Translations under genes and position numbers: made by a program
Notes under the pieces: model-generated
Databases searched by the model: none
Seen by the model: only the letters and a program-made list of their open reading frames with translations
Told to the model about the DNA's origin: nothing
In this document: positions 25,415 to 33,828 of the stretch, piece by piece
Numbering within the stretch: the stretch's first letter is position 1
Layout of the letters: every line of letters starts with the position of its first letter
Source: CAWKOH01 sp963851245
GTDB lineage: Bacteria > Actinomycetota > Acidimicrobiia > Acidimicrobiales > Palsa-688
Length of the DNA stretch: 64,000 nucleotides
Reading direction: 5' to 3'
Assembly (NCBI GenBank): GCA_963851245.1
Contig: CAWKOH010000003.1
Coordinates: forward strand, 372,001 to 436,000

Positions 25415-26635
25415 TCAGACGGTCTCGGAGAAGGGCTTGTCCTTGTCGACGCGCGGCTCGGGCGGCAGTCCGAGTACCCGCTCGCCCAGTATGTTGCGCT
25501 GAATCTCGTCGGTGCCGCCCCGGATCGACAGTGACGGGCTAACCAGAAAGAGGTTCTTCCACTCGTCAGGATCGTCAGCGCCCACCGTTGCTGCCGCACC
25601 TTCGACGTCCATGGCGAGATTGGCCAGCTTCTTGATCATGGCCGTCCCTCGCAACTTGGAACCGGAGTCTTCGGGTCCGGGCGGCCGGCCGGATCTCCGG
25701 GCTGCTTGGGCCCGCATATCGTTCATCTCGATGATCCGGTAATCGGCCATCCGGGCGCTCCAGCGGTCGAGTCCGACGGCGTCGTCATCAGGAATCAGTT
25801 TCCTAAGCCGTTCGAGTTGGTCCACCTTGACCCCCAGGCTTCCGCCTAGAGCGCCCCGTTCGAAGGACAGGCACGTGAGGCCGACCCGCCAACCGTCGCC
25901 GACGGCGCCGATTCGATCCGAGTCGGAGATCCAGACGTCGTCCAGGAAAACCTCGTTGAAGTGGGCGTCGCGGTTCATCTGCACGAGCGGCTTGACCGTG
26001 ACGCCCGCCGTCGACATGTCCAACCCGAAGGCGGTGATGCCCTTGTGTTTGGCTACCCCGCTGTCGTGGCGGGCCAGGAGGAGGCCCCACTGCGAGTAGT
26101 GGGCACGCGATGTCCACACCTTCGATCCCGATGCCCGCCAGCCGTCGCCGTCGCGAACGGCCCGGGCTTTCAGCCCGGCCAGGTCCGAGCCGGCGTCGGG
26201 CTCGGAGAACATCTGGCACCAGATGTCTTCCCCGCTTCGTATACGAGGCAGCCATCTCGCCTGCTGTTCGTCGTCGCCGTGCACCAGGATGGTCGGACCG
26301 ATCAGGTCGAGCCCGACCAAGAACGGGTACATGTCCGGGGCCTCGAACTCTCTCAACGCGGACCGAACCGTGTCCGCCTCGGCCTGGCTCAGGCCCATCC
26401 CCCCATGCTCCGTGGGCCACGTCGGGACCGCGAAGCCACCATCGGCCAGGCGGGCCAGATATGAACGCCCCGATTCGAGATCGTCGCTGCCGGCACCCAG
26501 CACGCCGACCCGGGAGGAGGCGTCGCGTCGCTTCAACAGCGGCTGGAGCCGCTCCGTAGTTCGCCGGCGCAAGGCGTCCAGCTCAGTGTCGCCGGGCTCT
26601 TCGAATCCGGCCGCCGCATCGGTACCGCTCGTCAC
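25415..26635 (-). CDS. Acyl-CoA dehydrogenase
   Basis: About 406 residues from GTG 26635, which overlaps the ferrochelatase stop (GTGA). Family landmarks: QMFSEPDAGSDLAGLKARAV, SGSKVWTSRAHYSQWGLLLA, DAHFNEVFLDDVWI and C-terminal RGGTDEIQRNILGERVLGLP. It is related to the dehydrogenase at 5971-7276 and probably acts on long-chain, branched or cyclic acyl-CoA. Electrons would go to ETF. It is translationally coupled to hemH, an odd functional pairing. Confidence 0.93.
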   Translation of the reverse strand: MTSGTDAAAGFEEPGDTELDALRRRTTERLQPLLKRRDASSRVGVLGAGSDDLESGRSYLARLADGGFAVPTWPTEHGGMGLSQAEADTVRSALREFEAPDMYPFLVGLDLIGPTILVHGDDEQQARWLPRIRSGEDIWCQMFSEPDAGSDLAGLKARAVRDGDGWRASGSKVWTSRAHYSQWGLLLARHDSGVAKHKGITAFGLDMSTAGVTVKPLVQMNRDAHFNEVFLDDVWISDSDRIGAVGDGWRVGLTCLSFERGALGGSLGVKVDQLERLRKLIPDDDAVGLDRWSARMADYRIIEMNDMRAQAARRSGRPPGPEDSGSKLRGTAMIKKLANLAMDVEGAAATVGADDPDEWKNLFLVSPSLSIRGGTDEIQRNILGERVLGLPPEPRVDKDKPFSETV

Positions 26636-27639
26636 GGCCTGGAATCTACCGGGGCGGGCAGCGGGCAGCACCCTTCCACGCATGGTGAGGGCACCGGGCC
26701 CATGGCGCCGAGGAAGAGGGCCGGGGCGGATCCTTCCGTCTCCGCGACAAGCTGGGCCACCATCAGGGCGAAATCGGGATGACGGCCCGGGGTGGCGGAG
26801 CGGATCAACTTGAGGCCCCGTTTCTCAGCCGTGGCCGCGGCCTGCCGATCGATGTCGTAGACGACCTCCATGTGATCCGACACGAAGCCGATGGGTACGA
26901 CCACGACCTCGCGGGTGGAGGAGGGAAGGGCGTCGATGGCGTCGTTGATATCGGGGCCCAGCCACGGCTGGGTGGGCGGACCCGACCGGCTCTGGAAGAC
27001 GAGCTGCCACGATCCATCCGGTTCGCCGGCCTGGCCGGTTACAAGCCGGGCGGTCTCGGCCAGTTCCTGCTCGTAGCGCGAGGTGCGCGCCTGAGCCATG
27101 GGGATGCTGTGCGCCGTCATGAGCACGGGGGCGCCAGCTCCCGCTTCGAGCCGGGCCGCTCGTAACCCGTCCGCCAGCGGCCCCACGAACCCGGGGTGGT
27201 TGAAATAAGGCCGCAGCTTTCGTATCTCGGGCGCCTTCGGCCCCACCTCCGCTCTGGCCGCTTCGATGTCGTCCAGATACTGACGGCAGCTGCTGTAAGA
27301 GGAGTAGGCGGCGGTCACGAAGGCGGCCGCCCGGCTTACCCCGTCCTCGGCCATGACCCGAACGGTGTCGGTGAGCAACGGATCCCAGTTGCGGTTGCCC
27401 CAGTAAACCGGTAAGGGACGGCCCCTGCCGGCCAGGCTTTTGCCAATGGCGTCGCGCAGGGCCCGGTTCTCGCCATTGATCGGGCTGACGCCGCCGAAGT
27501 CCAGATAGTGGGCCGCCACCTGCTCGAGGCGTTCGGGCCGGACCGGCCGGCCGCGCATGACGTTGCGGAGGAACGGCATGACGTCGTCGGGACCCTCGGG
27601 CCCCCCGAAGGACAGCAGCAGCACCGCGTCGAACGTCAC
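26632..27639 (-). CDS. hemH: Ferrochelatase (coproporphyrin type likely)
   Basis: Inserts Fe2+ into a porphyrin; in actinobacteria this is coproporphyrin III in the coproporphyrin-dependent haem route. Visible: LLSFGGPEGPDDVMPFL, AAYSSYSSCRQYLDDI, LMTAHSIPMAQ (metal-site His), WQLVFQSRSGPPTQPWLGP and IGFVSDHMEVVYDID. Cys in SSCRQY plus the C-terminal CVEGCC cluster fit a [2Fe-2S]-binding actinobacterial ferrochelatase. 335 residues, normal length. Confidence 0.94.
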   Translation of the reverse strand: MTFDAVLLLSFGGPEGPDDVMPFLRNVMRGRPVRPERLEQVAAHYLDFGGVSPINGENRALRDAIGKSLAGRGRPLPVYWGNRNWDPLLTDTVRVMAEDGVSRAAAFVTAAYSSYSSCRQYLDDIEAARAEVGPKAPEIRKLRPYFNHPGFVGPLADGLRAARLEAGAGAPVLMTAHSIPMAQARTSRYEQELAETARLVTGQAGEPDGSWQLVFQSRSGPPTQPWLGPDINDAIDALPSSTREVVVVPIGFVSDHMEVVYDIDRQAAATAEKRGLKLIRSATPGRHPDFALMVAQLVAETEGSAPALFLGAMGPVPSPCVEGCCPLPAPVDSRP

Positions 27640-27708
27640 GAGCGAAGCCTACGAGAGCGGTGCGCGCTACGAACCGCTGCCGGCGACACGTACTGCGATC
27701 GACCCTAT

Positions 27709-28455
27709 CTACCCGGCGAGGCTGACCTGGCGGCTCTGCACGCCCCACGCCATGCAGGCGGCATAACTGGGCTCCCAAAGGTCGAGGCGGTGCCCTCTGA
27801 TGGCCCCCCCAGTGTCCTGGGCCACTCGTACACCGACTCCCTGGATGTCGATCCCGGTGCCCAAGGGGACCACCGACGGGTCTACGGCGACGGTAGCCAG
27901 GCTGGTGCCGGCGCCCGAGGCCGTCCGGCCGGCCAGGTCGTAGCAGGTGATCACGAAGACACCAAGCGACTGGCCAACCGCCGTCTTGACCGGTGCCGGG
28001 ACAGTGGGCCCCACCGTGACCGATCGGGCCACCGGGGCCACCGTGCTTGGCCTGGCAACAGTCCTGGGCGCCGCCGCGAAGGTCGCGCCACGATGGGACA
28101 GAACCGGTCGGGGGGGAACCGCCGGCCCGGCCAGGGACCGGCCTGCGACGGTGGGCGTCACACGTATGTGGAGGTCGGCGATCAGGGAGTAACCATGGGG
28201 AACGCGGCCCAGAGGATCCCGGTTTTGGTTCGACGACGGTCGGGAGGTGGACAGTGGTGCGGCGTGAACGCTCGCCCCGGCCGCGGCCGAAGCCTGCGCC
28301 GGGGTGGTCAGCGTGCCCAGGAGGGCCAGTGGCAGCGCCACCCCGGCGAAGATCATCACAGCGACTCGCCGGAATCGGCGCCGGAGCCAGGCTGACCGGC
28401 GTAGGGAATGCGTATAGAAAGACGCCGGCAGGGCGCGGACGGATTGAGTTGGCAC
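27709..28455 (-). CDS. Secreted 3D-domain cell wall protein
   Basis: N-terminal signal peptide (RRFRRVAVMIFAGVALPLAL... TPAQASA). A Pro/Val/Thr-rich linker follows, then a C-terminal 3D (double-psi barrel) domain: TSLATVAVDPSVVPLGTGID, VAQDTGGAIRGHRLDLWEP. The Asp residues of DTGGAI and HRLDLW are those expected in MltA-like lytic transglycosylases. It probably remodels peptidoglycan. GTG 28455 start. Upstream lie a structured leader, a -10 and a Crp/GlxR-like site, so expression is likely regulated by cAMP-type signals. Confidence 0.85.
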   Translation of the reverse strand: MPTQSVRALPASFYTHSLRRSAWLRRRFRRVAVMIFAGVALPLALLGTLTTPAQASAAAGASVHAAPLSTSRPSSNQNRDPLGRVPHGYSLIADLHIRVTPTVAGRSLAGPAVPPRPVLSHRGATFAAAPRTVARPSTVAPVARSVTVGPTVPAPVKTAVGQSLGVFVITCYDLAGRTASGAGTSLATVAVDPSVVPLGTGIDIQGVGVRVAQDTGGAIRGHRLDLWEPSYAACMAWGVQSRQVSLAG

Positions 28456-28643
28456 AGCGGGGAAACCCTTTCGTCAGCGCGCCGACACAAGGCAGCAAGG
28501 CTCCACAAGGCTGGAAGAGGGGAGACGAGATGCGGACCGGCGCGGGCCTCCGCGGGAAAGGGAAAGGCGGAGGTTGGCTTACGGCACCCCGTCAGCGGTC
28601 TCTAGGACGGTCACCCGGGCACCTTGTCGTTTCTCGGTTAACG
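28456..28643 (-). promoter_or_regulatory. Long structured 5' leader of the 3D-domain gene
   Basis: From the -10 TACCAT (28644-28649) to the GTG there are about 180 nt of untranslated leader. It contains a strong hairpin, CCTCCGC/GCGGAGG at 28547-28553 and 28567-28573. It also contains CCGTAAGCCAACCT, which resembles the conserved 3' block CCGTCAGCTAACCT of the ydaO (c-di-AMP) riboswitch often found before actinobacterial wall hydrolases. The 5' GGGGGACC...GGGGTGAATC block is not evident, so this is tentative. Confidence 0.3.
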
Positions 28644-28649
28644 ATGGTA
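28644..28649 (-). promoter_or_regulatory. -10 hexamer TACCAT of the 3D-domain gene
   Basis: TANNNT match within GGTTACCATCGTTAACC on the minus strand. The Crp-like site is centred about 44 nt upstream of it. Confidence 0.4.
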
Positions 28650-28682
28650 ACCAAGGAGGGGGGCCGGTCGTCGGCATCGTCC

Positions 28683-28698
28683 TGTGATCTAGGTCACT
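28683..28698. promoter_or_regulatory. Crp/GlxR-type operator TGTGATCTAGGTCACT
   Basis: This matches the actinobacterial cAMP-receptor consensus TGTGANNTANNTCACA at 15 of 16 positions. It lies upstream of the 3D-domain gene -10, at a distance suited to activation, and downstream of the amidase stop. It therefore probably serves the wall hydrolase. Confidence 0.6.
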
Positions 28699-28732
28699 GC
28701 GCGGTCGCGCGCCGCTTGGGTTCAGGTGATTT

Positions 28733-30124
28733 TCAGGCTACGGGCGGTTTTTGGTAGCCGCCGACCAGCTCGGCCAGTCGGGCCCCAACGAACAGGGGAG
28801 TGCGGTCCTCGAGGTAGGGCCCGACGATCTGCACACCGACCGGCACGCCCTCGACAGTGCGTCCGACCGGAACGACGGTCGAGGGCAGGTAGGCGACCCC
28901 CACCAGCCCGGTCCAGGCCAGGGCGTCGACCTGATTGCGCTCCTGTCCGTTGATCATGACCGATCGGTCGCGGATGGAACCGTGGTGGTCGTGATGGAAC
29001 GCCGCCATCGGCGTGACCGGGCAGAGCATCACGTCGAAGTCCCGGAACCACGACGCCCAGACGCGCCGCAGGAGGGTGCGCTTCTGGTGGTTGTGGAGCC
29101 AGGACAGGTGCGAACCGCTTATGACCTCCCCAACCTCCGGCGGCGTGCTGACCGAAATAGCGGCCACTATGAGGGCATCGAAGAGATCCCTCGCCTCTCT
29201 CAACTGCACGGGCGGGTGGGCGTCCGAAACCCGGGCCCCGGCCCCGGCCAGCGCGCCCACCGCCCCGGACAGAAGCTCAAGCACGTCGGAACCGACTGCA
29301 CACACCGGGTCGTCCAGCCACGCCCCGATCCGGTACTGGGACAGGTCTCTATGACGGGGCGGAGGAAGCTCGAGCTTCCAGGCCGTCCCGTCCTCGTCGT
29401 CCGGTCCGGCCAGCACGCTCAATAACAGGTCAAGGTCCTCAGCGCTGCGGGCGATGGGACCGAAGACGTTGATGTCCGCGTTGATGACACCTCCGCCGAC
29501 CCGGTCTAAATAGCCGCGTTGGGACACGATGCCGAAGCTGGGTTTGTGCCCGAAAACCCCGCAGAAGCTCGACGGTATGCGCACCGAGCCCCCGATGTCA
29601 GTGCCGACCTCGAAGCTGGTGAGACCAGCCGACACAGCCGCGGCTGCACCGCCCGAAGACCCGCCCGGCGTGCGCGCGAGGTCCCACGGGTTGTTGGTGG
29701 TCCCGAACACATCGTTGAAGGTCTGGACGTCTCCCGACCAAACCGGCACATTCGTTTTGCCGAACACCACCGCTCCGGCCTGGCGGAGTCGGGCCACTGC
29801 CGGCGCATCAACTTCGGGCAAATGGTCGCCGAGGGCCGTTGCCCCTCCTGTCGAGCGCATACCCCCCACCTCGATGGCGTCCTTGATCGTGATCGGCAGG
29901 CCGTGAAGAGGGCCGAGGACCTCACGTCGCGCCGTGCGGTCATCCGCCGCACCGGCCTGTTCCATCGCCCGTTCCGCGTCAAGGGTCACCACGGCATTGA
30001 TGGACGGGTTGATGTCGGCGATCCGTTGCAAATACAGGTCGAGGAGTTCGCGGCTCGAGACCTTCCGGCTCCGGATTGCCTCCGCCAACGCGACCGCCGG
30101 CCAGGTGCCCATTGACTCAGCCAT
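28733..30124 (-). CDS. Amidase signature family hydrolase
   Basis: 463 residues. The amidase signature is complete: LPITIKDAIEVGGMRSTGG with the catalytic Lys, TPGGSSGGAAAAVSAGLT with the cis-Ser, and FEVGTDIGGSVRIPSSFCG with the nucleophilic Ser. It hydrolyses a linear amide of unknown identity. There is no partner GatB/GatC nearby, so it is not the tRNA amidotransferase. It lies 13 nt downstream of the FAD oxidase gene, which suggests a shared transcript. Confidence 0.9.
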   Translation of the reverse strand: MAESMGTWPAVALAEAIRSRKVSSRELLDLYLQRIADINPSINAVVTLDAERAMEQAGAADDRTARREVLGPLHGLPITIKDAIEVGGMRSTGGATALGDHLPEVDAPAVARLRQAGAVVFGKTNVPVWSGDVQTFNDVFGTTNNPWDLARTPGGSSGGAAAAVSAGLTSFEVGTDIGGSVRIPSSFCGVFGHKPSFGIVSQRGYLDRVGGGVINADINVFGPIARSAEDLDLLLSVLAGPDDEDGTAWKLELPPPRHRDLSQYRIGAWLDDPVCAVGSDVLELLSGAVGALAGAGARVSDAHPPVQLREARDLFDALIVAAISVSTPPEVGEVISGSHLSWLHNHQKRTLLRRVWASWFRDFDVMLCPVTPMAAFHHDHHGSIRDRSVMINGQERNQVDALAWTGLVGVAYLPSTVVPVGRTVEGVPVGVQIVGPYLEDRTPLFVGARLAELVGGYQKPPVA

Positions 30125-30137
30125 GGGCCGAAAGCTA

Positions 30138-31541
30138 TCAGGAGGTCGCGACGAGGACGCCAGGGTTCAGCAGGCCGTTGGGGTCAAGGGCCGACTTGAT
30201 CGAACGCATGGCCTCCAGCTCACTCGCCGTGCGGGACAGGTGAAGCCAACGGTTCTTGGCCCGGCCGATGCCGTGCTCGGCGCTGATGGAGCCGTCCATC
30301 TCGGCAACCAGGTGCAGGACGGCATCGTCCACGGTTTCGTCGTCGGGATCGGGGCCCACCACGTTGACGTGCAGATTGCCGTCACCGATGTGGCCGAACA
30401 GGACCAGTCGGGCCGACGGAGTTGTTTCTGCGACCACCTTTCGCACCTCCTCCTCGAACTCCGCCAGCCGGCTCAGGGGGAGGGTCACGTCGAGTTTGTG
30501 GGGCACCCCCAGACCGGAGATGGCTTCAGTGTGGCGCTCCCGATAAGCCCAGAGGCGGCTTTGCCCCGCCCGGTCGGTGGCTACCGCCGTCGCCGTCTCC
30601 GGGAGATCCAGCTCCACCAGGGCCTCGAACACAGACTCGCTCGGATCGTCCACACCGGCACTCTCGACCACCAGATAGACGGGCCAGTCGTCGGGAAGCG
30701 GCGCAGGCAGGTTGCCCTGGGAGCGGACCAACTCCAGGCCGTCCTGGTAAAAGAGCTCCGCCGCCTGTATCCCATCGGCTCGTCGTCTGAGGAGCTCCAA
30801 CGCCGCCAGAGCCTCAGCGGTTCCGGGTAGCCCCAGCAACGCCACCACCTTCTCGCCATGCTCAGGGACCAGCCGCAACCGGGCTGCCGTTACCAGGCCC
30901 AGGGTGCCCTCGGAGCCGATCAGCAGCTGAGAGAGGTCGTATCCGGTGTTGTCCTTGACCAACCCGGTCAGGCGAGAGACGACCTCGCCGCCGGCCAGCA
31001 CTGCCTCCAACCCCACGACCTGGGCCCGCATAGGGCCAAACCGGAGTACATGCAGGCCGCCAGCGTTCGTGGCGACCATCCCGCCGATGGTGGCCGAGTC
31101 GCGAGCGGCCAGATCGACGGGGAAGCTGAGCCCCACCTGCGCCGCCGCCGCCTGCAGGGCCGCCAAACGCACACCTGCGCCGGCGGTCACCTGGGCGGCC
31201 ACCCGGTCGACTTGCTCGAGTCGCGACAGCCGGGTGGTGCTGAGAACGACGGGGAGTTCACCAGCCGTGGTCGCCGGTCCGGGCACGCCCCCGCCTACCA
31301 ATCCGGTGTTCCCGCCCTGAGGGACGATGCCAACACCCGCGGCGGCGCAGGCTTTGACCACATCCACCACCTCGGCGGTGGACCCCGGCCGGACCACCAA
31401 TCGGGAGGGTCCGCCGAAGCGCCTGGTCCAGTCTTGTTCGAACGGAGCCCGCAGGTCGGCATCGGAGAGCACGTGAGGTGCTCCCACGATGGCGGCCAGC
31501 TCGGTCTCGAGCCCGCGGCTTGCCGAAGCGGGGTGGGGCAT
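30138..31541 (-). CDS. FAD-linked 2-hydroxyacid oxidase/dehydrogenase (GlcD/D2HGDH type)
   Basis: N-terminal PCMH FAD domain: RPGSTAEVVDVVKACAAAGV, PQGGNTGLVGGGVPG and RDSATIGGMVATNAGG. C-terminal FAD-oxidase domain: FGHIGDGNLHVNVVGPD with metal-ligand His, and EHGIGRAKNRWLHLS. Oxidises a D-2-hydroxyacid such as D-lactate, glycolate or D-2-hydroxyglutarate. It differs from the glcD at 56705 and has no glcE/glcF partners, so it probably acts alone with ETF or quinone as acceptor. Confidence 0.9.
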   Translation of the reverse strand: MPHPASASRGLETELAAIVGAPHVLSDADLRAPFEQDWTRRFGGPSRLVVRPGSTAEVVDVVKACAAAGVGIVPQGGNTGLVGGGVPGPATTAGELPVVLSTTRLSRLEQVDRVAAQVTAGAGVRLAALQAAAAQVGLSFPVDLAARDSATIGGMVATNAGGLHVLRFGPMRAQVVGLEAVLAGGEVVSRLTGLVKDNTGYDLSQLLIGSEGTLGLVTAARLRLVPEHGEKVVALLGLPGTAEALAALELLRRRADGIQAAELFYQDGLELVRSQGNLPAPLPDDWPVYLVVESAGVDDPSESVFEALVELDLPETATAVATDRAGQSRLWAYRERHTEAISGLGVPHKLDVTLPLSRLAEFEEEVRKVVAETTPSARLVLFGHIGDGNLHVNVVGPDPDDETVDDAVLHLVAEMDGSISAEHGIGRAKNRWLHLSRTASELEAMRSIKSALDPNGLLNPGVLVATS

Positions 31542-31580
31542 CGGACTATGTTTACCGATCCCGATGACCTGGGAGGTCCC

Positions 31581-32402
31581 ATGTCAGAACCCGAACGCAT
31601 CTCGGTGACGGTCACCGGCGGCGTGGCGGACGTCCGCCTCAACCGGCCGGACAAGCTGAATGCCCTGGACCCGGCCATGTTCAATGCCCTGGTCGACGCC
31701 GGGGAGGGGCTGGCCAGGGATACGAGTGTCCGAGCCGTCGTCCTGTCAGGGGCAGGCCGCGGTTTCTGCGCCGGCCTCGACTTCCTGTCGTTCCAGGCCA
31801 TGACGACCGCTGACCGAGGCCCGGCCGGCGAAGAAGGCGGCATCGACGGGCGACTGCCGGGCCGCATCACCAATCGCTTTCAGCAGGCGGCGTACACATG
31901 GACGGAGATACCGGTGCCAGTCATCGCGGCCGTCCACGGTGTGGCGCTGGGCGGAGGTATGCAGATCGCCCTGGCTGCCGACCTGCGGATCGTGGCTCCC
32001 GACTCCCGTCTGTCGGTGCTGGAGATCCGATGGGGGCTGATCCCCGACATGACGGGAACTCACATGCTCCGCCGGCTCGTCGGTCTGGACGTGGCCAAGG
32101 AGCTGACCTGGACGGGCCGGATTGTCGAAGGCCCAGAGGCGGTCCGGTTGGGCCTGGCCACCAGGATCGGCGAGAACCCCCGTGAAGATGCCCTCTCGCT
32201 GGCCGCCGAGCTCGCCGGTAAGAGCCCGGAGGCGGTCCGCGCCGCCAAGCGGCTCCTCAACCGGTCGGGCCTGGTGAGCCAGGGTCAGCAGTTCGTCGAC
32301 GAGTCCCGCGAGATGGGCGCCCTGATAGGCAGCCCGAACCAGGCGGAGGCGGTGGCCGCCTACTTCGAGAAGCGGCCCCCGGTCTTCTCCGATCCGGTTT
32401 GA
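31581..32402 (+). CDS. Enoyl-CoA hydratase/isomerase (crotonase) family protein
   Basis: ATG 31581 follows GGGAGG. Crotonase fold: VRLNRPDKLNALDP, GRGFCAGLDFLSF, VHGVALGGGMQIALAADLRI, and LSVLEIRWGLIPDMTGTHML. The Glu of the first catalytic position is replaced by Gln (GGGMQI), while the second (LEIRWG) is kept. It may be an isomerase rather than a hydratase. The open frame extends back to 30858 but that part is antisense to the FAD oxidase and is rejected. Confidence 0.88.
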   Translation: MSEPERISVTVTGGVADVRLNRPDKLNALDPAMFNALVDAGEGLARDTSVRAVVLSGAGRGFCAGLDFLSFQAMTTADRGPAGEEGGIDGRLPGRITNRFQQAAYTWTEIPVPVIAAVHGVALGGGMQIALAADLRIVAPDSRLSVLEIRWGLIPDMTGTHMLRRLVGLDVAKELTWTGRIVEGPEAVRLGLATRIGENPREDALSLAAELAGKSPEAVRAAKRLLNRSGLVSQGQQFVDESREMGALIGSPNQAEAVAAYFEKRPPVFSDPV

Positions 32403-32456
32403 ACCAGGGCCAGTCGCCTTTCCGGTGCTGACCGGCAAGTATCCGCCGGCTGCCCC

Positions 32457-32462
32457 TACTCT
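32457..32462 (+). promoter_or_regulatory. -10 hexamer TACTCT for a leaderless transcript
   Basis: TACTCT lies 7 nt before GTG 32469, the ideal spacing for a leaderless mRNA. Confidence 0.5.
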
Positions 32463-32468
32463 GGTGGA

Positions 32469-32774
32469 GTGACCGATGCGACCGAAGCCCCCGCTCCGCC
32501 CTCGCTGACCGAACCGGCCGAGACAGATACTGGCCAGTCGGATGCAAACCAGACCGAAGCCGCGGTGGCGGCGTTTCGCCGTCAGCTGGAGGGTCAGGTC
32601 TCGGTGCCGGCGTCCGTGGTACAGGACTGCCTTCTCGACCTCTGGGGATCGCTGCCCGAGGGAGACAGCCGTAGCGAGGTCGAGAGGTGGCTGACCGAGA
32701 CTTTGGAGCGGACTCTTTACTCCGCAAACGACGTCGCTGCTCGGCTGGCATCGGTCGTGCCGGTAGACGACTGA
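32469..32774 (+). CDS. Conserved-looking hypothetical protein (101 aa)
   Basis: GTG 32469, placed by a -10 hexamer 7 nt upstream. The first 35 residues are acidic, Pro/Thr-rich and probably disordered. The rest (AAVAAFRRQLEGQVSVPASV to WLTETLERTLYSANDVAARL) is a compact, mostly helical segment. No signal peptide, membrane span or motif is visible. Function unknown. Confidence 0.65.
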   Translation: MTDATEAPAPPSLTEPAETDTGQSDANQTEAAVAAFRRQLEGQVSVPASVVQDCLLDLWGSLPEGDSRSEVERWLTETLERTLYSANDVAARLASVVPVDD

Positions 32775-32826
32775 GCACCGCCGCTCCGGCCTCAATCCAT
32801 AGGTACCATTCCGGGCTTTGGCCCGC

Positions 32827-32832
32827 TACGGT
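32827..32832 (+). promoter_or_regulatory. -10 hexamer TACGGT for a leaderless transcript
   Basis: TACGGT lies 8 nt before ATG 32840 and helps fix the start of the frameshifted dienelactone hydrolase gene. Confidence 0.4.
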
Positions 32833-32839
32833 GCCTGCT

Positions 32840-33541
32840 ATGGCTGAGAGCAGCGAACCCGCGCCAGAACTTGATGTTCCCCAGCAACGGCCACGAAGCC
32901 CACGGCTACCTGGCCATCCCCGAATCGGGCAGCGGGCCCGGGCTGGTGGTGATTCAGGAGTGGTGGGGGCTCACCTCCCACATCGCCGATCTGGTCGACC
33001 GCTTCGCCGGCGGCGGGCTTCGTGACCCTCGCCCCGGACCTCTACGGAGGACCGACTACCCACGACGCCGACGAGGCGGCCCGGCTCATGGGCGAGCTCC
33101 CCGTCGACCAGGCGACCAAGGACCTGGCCGGCGCCGTTGACTTCCTCCTTGCCCATGACGACGTGACCGGCGACCAGGTCGGCCTGGTGGGCTTCTGCAT
33201 GGGCGGCGCTTTCGTTCTGACCATGGCCGTGCAGGAGGGCGGCAAGGTCTCCGCCGCCGTGGCGTTCTACCCGGTTGGCACCGCTGCCCGACGACTACGC
33301 CGGCCTGCAGGCCGGCGTGCTCGCCCACTTCGGCGAGCAGGACGCCTTCGTTCCGATCGCCTCCGCCGACGACCTGGCAGCCGCGATCAAGGCTGGTAAC
33401 GGGCAGACGCCGGAGATCCTCCGCTACCCGGCCGGCCACGCCTTCGTCAACAACGACAACCTGCTGGGCACCTACGACCCCGAGCAGGCGGCCAAGGCCT
33501 GGGACCGCACCATCTCCTTCCTGCACGAGCACCTCGGCTAG
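32840..33541 (+). CDS. Dienelactone hydrolase family protein (three frameshifts)
   Basis: Alpha/beta hydrolase, about 230 residues after correction. Landmarks in order, each in a different frame: FPSNGHEAHGYLAIPESG and VVIQEWWGL, then VTLAPDLYGG with the nucleophile elbow GLVGFCMGGAFVLT (Cys), then FGEQDAFVPI (Asp) and YPAGHAFVN (His). The catalytic triad Cys-Asp-His is complete. Frame changes fall near 32865, 33015 and 33285. Substrate is unknown; the family cleaves dienelactones and other lactone or ester bonds. Confidence 0.85.
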
Positions 33542-33724
33542 TCGCATATCGCGATCGAGCGCCGGTCCGACGGCAGGCCTCACGGATGCCTGCGGCATCA
33601 ACGGTTCCGCCTGCCGCCGCTCCCGGCCCTCGATTCCGTTCTCGCCCGCCGTTCGGGCCAGGGTAGGGCGACCCCGCCGCCGCGCCAGCCGCATACTTCG
33701 GTGCGGCCGAGGGGAGTCTGGGCA

Positions 33725-33790
33725 GGGGTCCGAGCCGTTACGCCGGTGTCAGTTACCACCGGACACCGGCGTAACGGGTCTCGGGACCCC
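33725..33790. terminator. Long hairpin between convergent genes, likely bidirectional terminator
   Basis: CCGTTACGCCGGTGTC (33735-33750) and GACACCGGCGTAACGG (33762-33777) are perfect complements with an 11-nt loop. The stem extends outward with GGGGTCCGAG (33725-33734) against CTCGGGACCCC (33780-33790), with one bulge and a GT between. There is no T-run. It sits between the 3' ends of the convergent dienelactone hydrolase and ABC ATPase genes. Confidence 0.65.
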
Positions 33791-33828
33791 CGGCCTGCTG
33801 GGCATGGACTCAAAATGTGGTGGGCGCT

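Noticed and set aside
26825..28498. 557-aa minus-strand frame
   Set aside because: Arg/Gly/Pro-rich shadow of the ferrochelatase and 3D-domain genes in another phase; no motif.
28574..28600. GGGGTGCC block in the 3D-domain leader as a TPP riboswitch
   Set aside because: The other TPP elements (GCTGAGA and the ACCTGATCTGG-type block) are absent.
30858..31580. N-terminal extension of the crotonase at 31581
   Set aside because: It is antisense to the FAD oxidase; ATG 31581 has a ribosome binding site and starts typical crotonase sequence.
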